From: Flavobacteriales bacterium
GTDB lineage: Bacteria; Bacteroidota; Bacteroidia; Flavobacteriales; Flavobacteriaceae
Assembly: GCA_015494775.1 (NCBI GenBank)
Contig: WGAP01000181.1
Span: forward strand, 1 to 18,999
Length of the DNA: 18,999 nt
Direction of reading: 5' to 3'
How positions within the stretch are numbered: position 1 is the stretch's first letter; each line of letters opens with the position of its first letter. Of this stretch, positions 1-5,797 are shown piece after piece. The notes under the pieces are model-generated. The model worked only from the letters and a program-made list of their open reading frames with translations, made no database searches and had not been told where the DNA came from. Both the position numbers and the translations under genes were made by a program.

Positions 1-73
1 AACATGGTACAAATATACGAAGTTTTTTCTAAATAAACAAAAATAAAAACTTATTAGGCACTACACTTTAAAA

Positions 74-379
74 TTGCAAAATCAAAATTTTATCTCACTG
101 AAAACCAATACGATAATTTTTATTAACAAAAATTTATGTGCGAAGTCGGGAAAATATATTGGAATTTTTTTAAATGATGTACAACGAAAAGCATCAAATA
201 ATGTTAGTTATACGCTGGTTTCAGGGTTATTTATGGTTTATTCCACTTTTCTCACAAAATTAGATGGTATTTATTATTTGGACCCTCCTCCAAATGCAAA
301 AAAGGTTCCGTATGCTAACTATATGAAATCATTTTCCGAGTTGATTTCATGCGATTTATGGAAACTTTTATCCACGTAA
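74..379 (+). CDS. Orphan ORF, possible restriction-endonuclease remnant
   Basis: The first usable start is a TTG at 74, giving 101 residues. The frame is open from base 47 and closed by TAA at 44-46. I do not recognise the family. The last third (residues about 50-100) looks like a genuine globular C-terminus, with the local motifs LDGIYYLDPPP and SCDLWKLLS. Codons are AT-rich, as in the neighbouring methyltransferase and unlike the GC-richer core genes. The ORF converges tail-to-tail with that methyltransferase and their 3' ends overlap by 12 bases. Restriction enzymes often lie beside their methylase, so a truncated endonuclease is an inference from position only. It lacks a clear upstream promoter and has a weak start, which fits a decayed gene. 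It could also be an unrelated small protein or a chance ORF. Confidence 0.4.
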   Translation: MQNQNFISLKTNTIIFINKNLCAKSGKYIGIFLNDVQRKASNNVSYTLVSGLFMVYSTFLTKLDGIYYLDPPPNAKKVPYANYMKSFSELISCDLWKLLST

Positions 380-1441
380 TTTTTTTCGTCGTCTTATGGC
401 GTCAATCTCATCCTTTGCTTTTGCTATCCTCAAAATATGTTCTCTATCGGATAATCGGGCCTTTATGATATTACAATAATGTGTATCTAACTCCACTCCG
501 AGCCATTTCCGTTTATATGCTTCTGCAACTGCGTAGGTTGTGCCGGAGCCGCCAAAAGGGTCCAAAATAATACTATCAGGATTTGATGAAGCCAAAATTA
601 TTCTTCGTAGTAATTCAATTGGTTTTTGGGTGATATGGGGATATTTTTTTTCCCAAGAACCATTGGAAAGTGTGGGAATTTCCAAAACATCTTTGGGCTT
701 GGCTCCCAAAGGATTGGGTTCCCAAATATAATCTTTTTTCTTACCACTCGAATATTGGGAGGATTGCGCTTGTGTTCTTTTGGGATACTTCAATGTGTGT
801 TTATTATAAGGAATTCTTACCTCATCAATATTAAAAATGAAATCCTTGGACTTGCGAAAATGTATGATACTTTCGTGGGAACGGCCCCAGTCATTGCCCA
901 GGTTTGCTTTGTTTCGGTAAAACCAAATAAGCCACTTGCTACCTCTAAAAAGAGATGATGCCGCCCATTTAATATCCGCTAAAATTTCAGAAAATCCACA
1001 AACATACAGCGAACCGGTGTTTTTCAAAACTCTATGCGCTTCCTTTATCCACGTCATACTCCATTCCACATACTCCTTTTGACTTGAAAAGGTGTCCCAT
1101 TCGGCTTTTTTGATATTATATGGTGGATCTGCAAAAATCAAATCTATGGAATTACTTTCCAATTGTTTTAAAAATTTTATTGCATCATCATTATATAGTT
1201 TCCCGAATTTTGTTTCAAAAAAAGGTTCGGGAAGTTTGTTTGGGGCGGGCGCAAAACTATATGGTATTTCCAATTGGAATTCCATTATTAAATTATTGAT
1301 CTGTTCCTCAGAATAAACCCTGTAATTATTTATAGGATGTCTTATGGATTTGAATTTTCCGCTTTTATCCCATCGACGAAGTGTTTCGGGACTTACACCT
1401 ATTTTTTCAGCGGCTTGACCTATTGACAAATATTTTTTCAT
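368..1441 (-). CDS. MerR-type HTH fused to beta-class DNA methyltransferase
   Basis: This is a 357-residue site-specific DNA methyltransferase (N6-adenine or N4-cytosine) that transfers a methyl group from S-adenosylmethionine to DNA. Residues about 1-52 form a MerR/excisionase-like helix-turn-helix (LSIGQAAEKIGVSPETLRRW). The catalytic motif IV DPPYN is at 105-109. A TQKP motif is at 271-274. The SAM-binding motif I DPFGGSGTT is at 294-302. Motif IV before motif I defines the beta class. I chose the ATG at 1441 because the HTH begins there and AAGGAT lies just upstream; a TTG at 1453 would add only four residues. A TAnnTTTG box lies about 35 bases upstream. Base composition is more AT-rich than in the core genes, suggesting acquisition. 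The HTH may let the enzyme repress its own promoter or may aid DNA targeting; both are inference. Confidence 0.9.
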   Translation of the reverse strand: MKKYLSIGQAAEKIGVSPETLRRWDKSGKFKSIRHPINNYRVYSEEQINNLIMEFQLEIPYSFAPAPNKLPEPFFETKFGKLYNDDAIKFLKQLESNSIDLIFADPPYNIKKAEWDTFSSQKEYVEWSMTWIKEAHRVLKNTGSLYVCGFSEILADIKWAASSLFRGSKWLIWFYRNKANLGNDWGRSHESIIHFRKSKDFIFNIDEVRIPYNKHTLKYPKRTQAQSSQYSSGKKKDYIWEPNPLGAKPKDVLEIPTLSNGSWEKKYPHITQKPIELLRRIILASSNPDSIILDPFGGSGTTYAVAEAYKRKWLGVELDTHYCNIIKARLSDREHILRIAKAKDEIDAIRRRKKLRG

Positions 1442-1473
1442 ATCCTTAAACAACCTTACACATGTTTATACAG

Positions 1474-1481
1474 CAAATATA
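1474..1481 (-). promoter_or_regulatory. -7 box of the methyltransferase promoter
   Basis: On the minus strand the sequence reads TATATTTG, an exact match to the Bacteroidota -7 consensus TAnnTTTG. It ends 33 bases before the ATG at 1441. No TTG is seen at the expected -33 distance. Confidence 0.6.
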
Positions 1482-1505
1482 AAAATAAATTTTTGAATCC
1501 CCTCT

Positions 1506-1524
1506 GCGGTGTGCCTGACACCGC
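1506..1524. repeat. REP-like palindrome
   Basis: GCGGTGT and ACACCGC form a perfect 7-bp stem around the loop GCCTG. The core resembles the GGTGTnnnnnACACC palindromes common among REP elements. No RAYT transposase gene is in the window. This is the first of three hairpins in the gene-free stretch 1482-2108, in which I see no credible protein gene. Confidence 0.5.
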
Positions 1525-1651
1525 TGGCCAAAACAAAGAAATTTCGTATATTACTTATAATCAATACTTTGTAGGTATAAAATATGGGGGGTACTGCAAT
1601 AATGTATTGGAGTCGGCGGTGTACGAAGGAGTGTCAAGGTCAAGTTGTGGG

Positions 1652-1692
1652 GTGTCGAAGGCACCGGCCTTTCAATCCGGTCGCTTCGATAC
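1652..1692. repeat. Long imperfect hairpin with symmetric 2x2 mismatch
   Basis: GTGTCGAAG (1652-1660) pairs with CTTCGATAC (1684-1692), including one G-T wobble. Then come GC opposite CG, giving G-G and C-C mismatches. Then ACCGG (1663-1667) pairs with CCGGT (1677-1681) around a 9-base loop. It has 14 base pairs in all. The loop superficially resembles a tRNA-Glu anticodon arm, but no other tRNA arms are present. It could be a structured RNA, a REP-type element or a protein-binding site. Confidence 0.6.
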
Positions 1693-1712
1693 AATTTTTG
1701 CTACACAAAAAT

Positions 1713-1746
1713 CACTCAGCGACCTCCAAAAACAGGTGCCTGAGTG
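1713..1746. repeat. Second hairpin with the same mismatch layout
   Basis: CACTCAG (1713-1719) pairs with CTGAGTG (1740-1746). Then come CG opposite GC, giving C-C and G-G mismatches. Then ACCT (1722-1725) pairs with AGGT (1734-1737) around CCAAAAAC. The sequence just 3' (GTCGCTACGATA) is a near copy of GTCGCTTCGATA at the 3' side of the previous hairpin, so the two may be diverged copies of one unit. Confidence 0.55.
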
Positions 1747-1805
1747 CCAGTCGCTACGATAAACATCAACTCAAAACTAAGAACTCAAAATTCATAACTA
1801 AATCC

Positions 1806-2049
1806 GCGGCAGGGATGGGAGCGGTTATGCGGCGCAGGCGGCGAGCATGCTTTTCCGCCCGGCGGCGGCGACCGGCGGAAGCCCCACGCACGGGCGGGCG
1901 CGGGCGCACGGCACGCGCGCCCGCGCAAAAGCAGCAAGCCGACAAGCCGCATTTGAGCGGACAGCCCGACGGCGCCGCCTGAGCATGCCGCCGGGCGAGC
2001 CGAAGGCGATGAACGGCGGCCTATGCGAACGCGAGCGCCGGGGCGCCCG
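1806..2049 (+). repeat. GC-rich dispersed repeat, left copy
   Basis: This extremely GC-rich stretch, embedded between AT-rich sequences, has an inverted homologue at 16711-17128. Shared landmarks in the same order are: CAGGGATGG near the start; TTTTCCGCCCGGCG; an exact 33-base match (1875-1907 against 17024-17056 reversed); an exact 21-base match (1956-1976 against 16953-16973 reversed); and a terminal 14-base GCGCCGGGGCGCCC (2035-2048 against 16711-16724 reversed). The translated frames through it are arginine/alanine/proline-rich and do not look like proteins. The two copies are of similar length (about 245-255 bp) once the insertion in the right copy is removed. Its function is unknown. 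It is most like an intergenic mobile or recombination-associated repeat. Confidence 0.8.
1898..1926. repeat. Hairpin inside the left GC-rich repeat
   Basis: GCGCGGGCGC (1898-1907) and GCGCCCGCGC (1917-1926) form a perfect 10-bp stem around a 9-base loop. The inverted copy has the corresponding stem at 17004-17033, so the hairpin is preserved although the loop sequence differs. Confidence 0.7.
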
Positions 2050-2108
2050 AAAAATCAATCAAAATATTGTCGTAAATCGCACAAAAACAATGCGTTGGCA
2101 ACTTGAAT

Positions 2109-2139
2109 TTGACAAGCCCTTTTTTTTGCCCTATCTTTG
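2109..2139 (+). promoter_or_regulatory. queA promoter
   Basis: TTG at 2109-2111, 20 bases, then TATCTTTG at 2132-2139. This matches the Bacteroidota -33/-7 promoter pattern in both sequence and spacing. It lies 23 bases before the queA ATG. Confidence 0.75.
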
Positions 2140-2150
2140 TGTGCTTTTTA

Positions 2151-2156
2151 AAGGAG
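2151..2156 (+). promoter_or_regulatory. Shine-Dalgarno site of queA
   Basis: AAGGAG lies six bases before the ATG at 2163. A purine-rich site this strong is uncommon in Bacteroidota and settles the start against the longer frame opening at 2103. Confidence 0.7.
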
Positions 2157-2162
2157 CCGTAT

Positions 2163-3212
2163 ATGAAATTATCGCAATTCGATTACCACTTGCCACCCGA
2201 ACTTATCGCTCAATATCCCGCAGATTTTCGCGACGAATCCCGCCTGATGGTGGTGCATCGTGATACAGGGGAAATCGAACACCGGATGTTTCGCGACATT
2301 TTGGACTATTTCGACGAAGGCGATGTGTTGGTGCTCAACAATACCAAGGTTTTTCCGGCCCGGCTTTTGGGTACCAAAGAAAAAACGGGTGCCAATATCG
2401 AGGTGTTTTTGCTGCGCGAATTGGATCCCGAAACGCGGCTCTGGGATGTGCTGGTGGAACCGGCGCGTAAAATTCGCATCGGTAACAAGTTGTTTTTCGG
2501 CGAAAACGACGAAATGGTGGCCGAAGTAATTGACAATACCACTTCGCGCGGGCGTACCATTCGTTTTCAGTATGACGGTTCCTACGAAGAATACCGCCGT
2601 AAGTTGAACGAACTGGGTAAAACGCCTTTGCCCAAATACATCAAACGCGACGAAGAAGAATTTGACAAGGAACGTTACCAAACCGTTTATGCCAAACACG
2701 AAGGTGCGGTGGCCGCGCCTACGGCCGGACTGCATTTTTCGCGGCGCTTGCTCAAATGGTTGGAAGTGAAGGGCGTGGAATTTTCCGAAATTACGCTCCA
2801 CGTGGGCATCGGCACCTTTTCGCCGGTGGAAGTGGAAGATTTGGGCAAGCACAAAATGGATTCCGAATATTTTGAAATTCCCGACGAGGCCGCCGACATT
2901 GTGAACCGCGCCTTGGACGGGGAAAAACGGGTTTGTGCCGTGGGCACCACGGTGGTGCGTGCGTTGGAATCGTCGGTAACGGCCAGCCGGCGTTTGGAAC
3001 CGCAAGCGCGTTGGACACATAAATTCATTTATCCGCCTTATACTTTCCAAATTCCCAATGCGTTGATTACCAATTTCCATCTGCCCAAATCCACCTTGTT
3101 GATGCTGGTTTCGGCATTTGGCGGTTACGACCTGATTATGCGCGCATATGAAACGGCCGTTAAGGAGAAATACCGTTTTTATTCCTACGGTGACGCCATG
3201 TTGATTTTGTAG
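2163..3212 (+). CDS. queA: S-adenosylmethionine:tRNA ribosyltransferase-isomerase QueA
   Basis: This 349-residue cytoplasmic enzyme transfers and isomerises the ribosyl part of S-adenosylmethionine onto 7-aminomethyl-7-deazaguanine in tRNA. The product is epoxyqueuosine, the penultimate step of queuosine synthesis at tRNA position 34. Family signatures are all present: LNNTKVFPARLLG near residue 60, GAVAAPTAGLHFS mid-protein, TLHVGIGTFSPV, and the C-terminal TNFHLPKSTLLMLVSAFGG. Length agrees with the family (about 350). The start at 2163 is set by the AAGGAG site and by homology beginning at MKLSQFDY. The hydrolase gene follows after four bases, so the two are probably co-transcribed from the promoter at 2109-2139. 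Confidence 0.96.
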   Translation: MKLSQFDYHLPPELIAQYPADFRDESRLMVVHRDTGEIEHRMFRDILDYFDEGDVLVLNNTKVFPARLLGTKEKTGANIEVFLLRELDPETRLWDVLVEPARKIRIGNKLFFGENDEMVAEVIDNTTSRGRTIRFQYDGSYEEYRRKLNELGKTPLPKYIKRDEEEFDKERYQTVYAKHEGAVAAPTAGLHFSRRLLKWLEVKGVEFSEITLHVGIGTFSPVEVEDLGKHKMDSEYFEIPDEAADIVNRALDGEKRVCAVGTTVVRALESSVTASRRLEPQARWTHKFIYPPYTFQIPNALITNFHLPKSTLLMLVSAFGGYDLIMRAYETAVKEKYRFYSYGDAMLIL

Positions 3213-3216
3213 CCGG

Positions 3217-3993
3217 ATGCGGGTGGTTTTTTTGGGCACCGGCTCATCGTTGGGTACGCCTATGATCGGCTGTACCTGCCGGGTGTGCACCAGTAACGAT
3301 AGCCGTGACAAGCGTTTACGGACGTCGGTTTATATCGAAAGCCGCGGAGAACGCATCCTGATTGACCCGGGGCCCGATTTCCGTGCGCAATGTTTGCATC
3401 ACGGCATAAGGCAAATCGACAGTTTTTTGATTACGCATCCGCACCGCGACCATATCGGCGGGTTGGATGATACGCGGGCCGTTTATTATGCCATGAACAA
3501 GCGGCCGCTGCAATTCTTTGCCGAGGACTTTACGCTGGAAGGCATTCATAAATATTACGATTACTTGTTTCCGGCTGACGGAAACCGCCGTTATCACGGT
3601 GCGCCCGGGGCGGTGTTTCATCGCGTTGAGGCCTTCCGGCCTTTTGGTACGATGAAAAATGAGGTTGTTCCGTTTAGAGCATGGCACGGCAGTATGCCGG
3701 TAACGGGATTTCGTATCGGGCGCTTGGTTTATCTGACCGATGTAAAAGAAGTACCTGCCGAAACCGCCGAACTTATCCGGCCTGATGATGTGTTGGTTTT
3801 GGGGGCCTTGCAGCGTGAGCTTCACGCCATTCATTTCAACCTGGACGAGGCCTTGGATTTTGTCGAAAAAGTCAATCCTGCAAGGACATACCTTACGCAC
3901 ATAGGGCACCGGATGGGCAAACACGCCGATTTGGAAGCCCAATTACCGGAAAATATCCGTCCGGCCTACGACGGATTGGTCATCGAAATATAA
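3217..3993 (+). CDS. PhnP-like metallo-beta-lactamase-fold hydrolase
   Basis: A 258-residue cytoplasmic metal-dependent hydrolase. It opens with the fold's first strand MRVVFLGTGSSLGTP. A cysteine cluster GCTCRVC (C19, C21, C24) and DKRLRTS follow, as in PhnP-type phosphodiesterases, where the cysteines hold a structural zinc. The catalytic dinuclear metal motif HPHRDH is at 74-79, followed by GGLDDTR. A further ligand region, LTHIGHRMG, lies near residue 230. PhnP itself hydrolyses cyclic ribose phosphates, but the substrate here cannot be read from sequence. The ATG is four bases after the queA stop, giving a two-gene operon; a link to tRNA or nucleotide metabolism is only suggested by this. 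It converges with the next gene with an 12-base gap and no evident terminator. Confidence 0.9.
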   Translation: MRVVFLGTGSSLGTPMIGCTCRVCTSNDSRDKRLRTSVYIESRGERILIDPGPDFRAQCLHHGIRQIDSFLITHPHRDHIGGLDDTRAVYYAMNKRPLQFFAEDFTLEGIHKYYDYLFPADGNRRYHGAPGAVFHRVEAFRPFGTMKNEVVPFRAWHGSMPVTGFRIGRLVYLTDVKEVPAETAELIRPDDVLVLGALQRELHAIHFNLDEALDFVEKVNPARTYLTHIGHRMGKHADLEAQLPENIRPAYDGLVIEI

Positions 3994-4005
3994 AGGCCGT
4001 TCCTG

Positions 4006-4770
4006 TTATTTTTTGAGCAAGGTTTTGGTGCCGGTTCCGCGGTCGGTTTGGATGTAGAGGATATATTGTCCGGCCTTCAAGCTGCGAATGTCGGCCTTTT
4101 GACCTTGGAGCGGAAGGGCTATGCGTTTGCCCGTCATGTCCACGGCAAAAAGTCGGCGGATGTGCATTTGCGTATCGAAATGCACAAAATCGCGGGCGGG
4201 ATTGGGATAAATGCGCAATTCGTCTTCGCTGAACTTATGTACGGCCGTGCTGCCCGAAGGTATGGCAAAGTTGGTCAGGATAACGTAGTCGCCACTAGTG
4301 CTATTGTTGCCATTGGTAATATTAATGGCGCAATACAAGGTCAAATCGCCTTGGTCGGACGAAGGGGCTTGCCAGTTGAACGACCACTGATGCAAGCTGT
4401 TGCCCTGCGAAGTGTGCGTGATATAGTTCCCACCCGAGAGGGCTTGGGTGTTGCTATCGGCATTGGAAAGCGCGCCGGTTTTTTGGTGCGAAGCGTTTTC
4501 CACACAAGCTTCGAAGCCCGTACGTGGATTGTTGACGCCGCTCACATCCAAGGTAAGCGTATAGGTTTGGCCGGGCATATAACCCTGGGCCGGAATGCCG
4601 TTTAGCGTAATGGTGGGATTTACCGCCGAACCGCCCGAATGGCAGGCGCGGCAGGAGTTACCGTTGTCGCCCGGTGAACCGGTTCGTCCCGCGGGAGCGC
4701 CGGACGAGTAGGAGAGGAGCAACAAATAGGCAAGGAAAAGGAAAGGAACGGAGTAGATAAATTTTTTCAT
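4006..4770 (-). CDS. T9SS-sorted secreted protein with CxxCH motif
   Basis: A 254-residue secreted protein. Residues 1-25 are a signal peptide. SGAPAGRTGSPGDNGNSC leads into CRACH (C40, C43, H44), a canonical c-type haem-attachment motif. A beta-sandwich-like region follows (about 51-175), matching the choice-of-anchor V/Reeler-like domain by its conserved N-terminal pattern. Residues about 180-254 are a Por secretion C-terminal sorting domain, with RIYPNPARDFV at 187-197, KAGQYILYI and terminal TLLKK. Export through Sec and then the Type IX system to the cell surface is therefore expected. Whether haem is really bound is unknown, because a single CxxCH without a full cytochrome fold is unusual. 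It has its own -7 box and is separated from the MoxR operon by 70 bases. Confidence 0.88.
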   Translation of the reverse strand: MKKFIYSVPFLFLAYLLLLSYSSGAPAGRTGSPGDNGNSCRACHSGGSAVNPTITLNGIPAQGYMPGQTYTLTLDVSGVNNPRTGFEACVENASHQKTGALSNADSNTQALSGGNYITHTSQGNSLHQWSFNWQAPSSDQGDLTLYCAINITNGNNSTSGDYVILTNFAIPSGSTAVHKFSEDELRIYPNPARDFVHFDTQMHIRRLFAVDMTGKRIALPLQGQKADIRSLKAGQYILYIQTDRGTGTKTLLKK

Positions 4771-4781
4771 AAGCGGGGAAC

Positions 4782-4801
4782 TTTGTAATCAAAATTACAA
4801 A
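4782..4801 (-). promoter_or_regulatory. Promoter -7 box overlapped by a palindrome
   Basis: TTTGTAAT (4782-4789) and ATTACAAA (4794-4801) are perfect 8-bp arms around CAAA. On the minus strand, TAATTTTG at 4790-4797 matches TAnnTTTG upstream of the secreted-protein gene. The overlap would suit an operator, but the symmetry is AT-rich and could be incidental. No T-run follows on the minus strand, so it is not a terminator for the MoxR operon. Confidence 0.45.
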
Positions 4802-4840
4802 ATTTTTTTCAGTCGATTTATGTTTATCATGGGAAAATTA

Positions 4841-5797
4841 TCAAAGCAAGCTCTCGATGATTTGCCTTTCGTCCACGCCTTCGGCTTCGGCCTTGTAGTT
4901 TCGCAATATGCGGTGGCGCAATACGGGTTCCGCCACGACGCGCACATCTTCGGCATCGGGCGAAGCTTTGCCTTGGGTGAGGGCGTGGGCTTTGGCGCCC
5001 AAAATGAGGTTTTGTGAGGCCCGCGGGCCGGCGCCGTAACGTACATATTCGCGCACAATATCGGGCGCTTCGTCGCGGCCGGGGCGGGTTTTGCGCACGA
5101 TACCCACGGCATATTCCACCACATTGGGCGCAACGGGAACTTCGCGCACCAAATCCTGAAAATCCATGATTTGTTCCCGGTTCAGCACCGGTTCGATACT
5201 TCCCGAAGAGCCCACGGTGGTGCGTTGAACGATTTCCACTTCCTGGTCAAAATCGGGATAATCCACGTAGAGCGAAAACATAAAACGGTCTAATTGGGCT
5301 TCGGGCAGCGGATAGGTTCCTTCCTGTTCGATGGGGTTTTGGGTAGCCAGTACAAAAAAAGGTTTGTCGAGCACAAAATCGTGGCCTGCTACCGTAACCT
5401 TGCGTTCCTGCATGGCTTCGAGCAAGGCCGATTGGGTTTTGGGCGGGGTGCGGTTGATTTCGTCGGCCAGGATGATGTTGGCAAAAACGGGCCCTTTGAT
5501 AAACTTGAACGAACGGTCGGCATCCAGGATTTCACTTCCCAAAATGTCGGACGGCATCAGGTCGGGGGTGAATTGGATGCGGTTGAAACTCAAATCCAAG
5601 GCGTCGGAAATACTTTTGATCATCAAGGTTTTGGCCAAGCCAGGTACGCCTACCAGCAAACTGTGTCCGCGTGACAGGATGGACAAAATAATCAGGTGAA
5701 TAATCTCGTCCTGACCGATGATTTGCTTGGCAATTTCGGTTTTCAGTTGCTTGATTTTGTCCTGCAAAAGCCGGACACGTTCCACATTATTGCTCAT
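4841..5797 (-). CDS. MoxR-family AAA+ ATPase
   Basis: A 318-residue cytoplasmic AAA+ ATPase of the MoxR group, whose members act as chaperones in maturing protein complexes, often with von Willebrand A-domain partners. Walker A GVPGLAKT is at 50-57, Walker B NIILADE at 107-113, followed by NRTPPKTQSALLEAMQE. Sensor 1 ATQNP is at 151-155, and LPEAQLDRF at 164-172 is the typical MoxR arginine-finger region. A C-terminal lid domain completes the usual length (about 315-330). The start overlaps the end of the SurA-like gene by 11 bases, so translation is probably coupled. It is the last gene of the folding-factor operon. No VWA-domain or DUF58 gene follows here, unlike many moxR loci. Confidence 0.93.
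   Translation of the reverse strand: MSNNVERVRLLQDKIKQLKTEIAKQIIGQDEIIHLIILSILSRGHSLLVGVPGLAKTLMIKSISDALDLSFNRIQFTPDLMPSDILGSEILDADRSFKFIKGPVFANIILADEINRTPPKTQSALLEAMQERKVTVAGHDFVLDKPFFVLATQNPIEQEGTYPLPEAQLDRFMFSLYVDYPDFDQEVEIVQRTTVGSSGSIEPVLNREQIMDFQDLVREVPVAPNVVEYAVGIVRKTRPGRDEAPDIVREYVRYGAGPRASQNLILGAKAHALTQGKASPDAEDVRVVAEPVLRHRILRNYKAEAEGVDERQIIESLL

Noticed and set aside
1652..1692. A tRNA-Glu-like anticodon arm (loop CTTTCAA)
   Set aside because: No D arm, T arm or acceptor stem can be built around it, and the flanks pair into one long hairpin instead.
1584..2263. Several Arg/Ala/Pro-rich open frames on both strands across 1584-2263
   Set aside because: They run through the GC-rich repeat, where stop codons are rare by composition. 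They share no frame with the inverted copy and look like no protein.
2169..3311. A 380-residue open frame antisense to queA
   Set aside because: queA is unmistakable on the other strand. The antisense frame is rich in Phe, His and Gln, typical of a codon-bias shadow.
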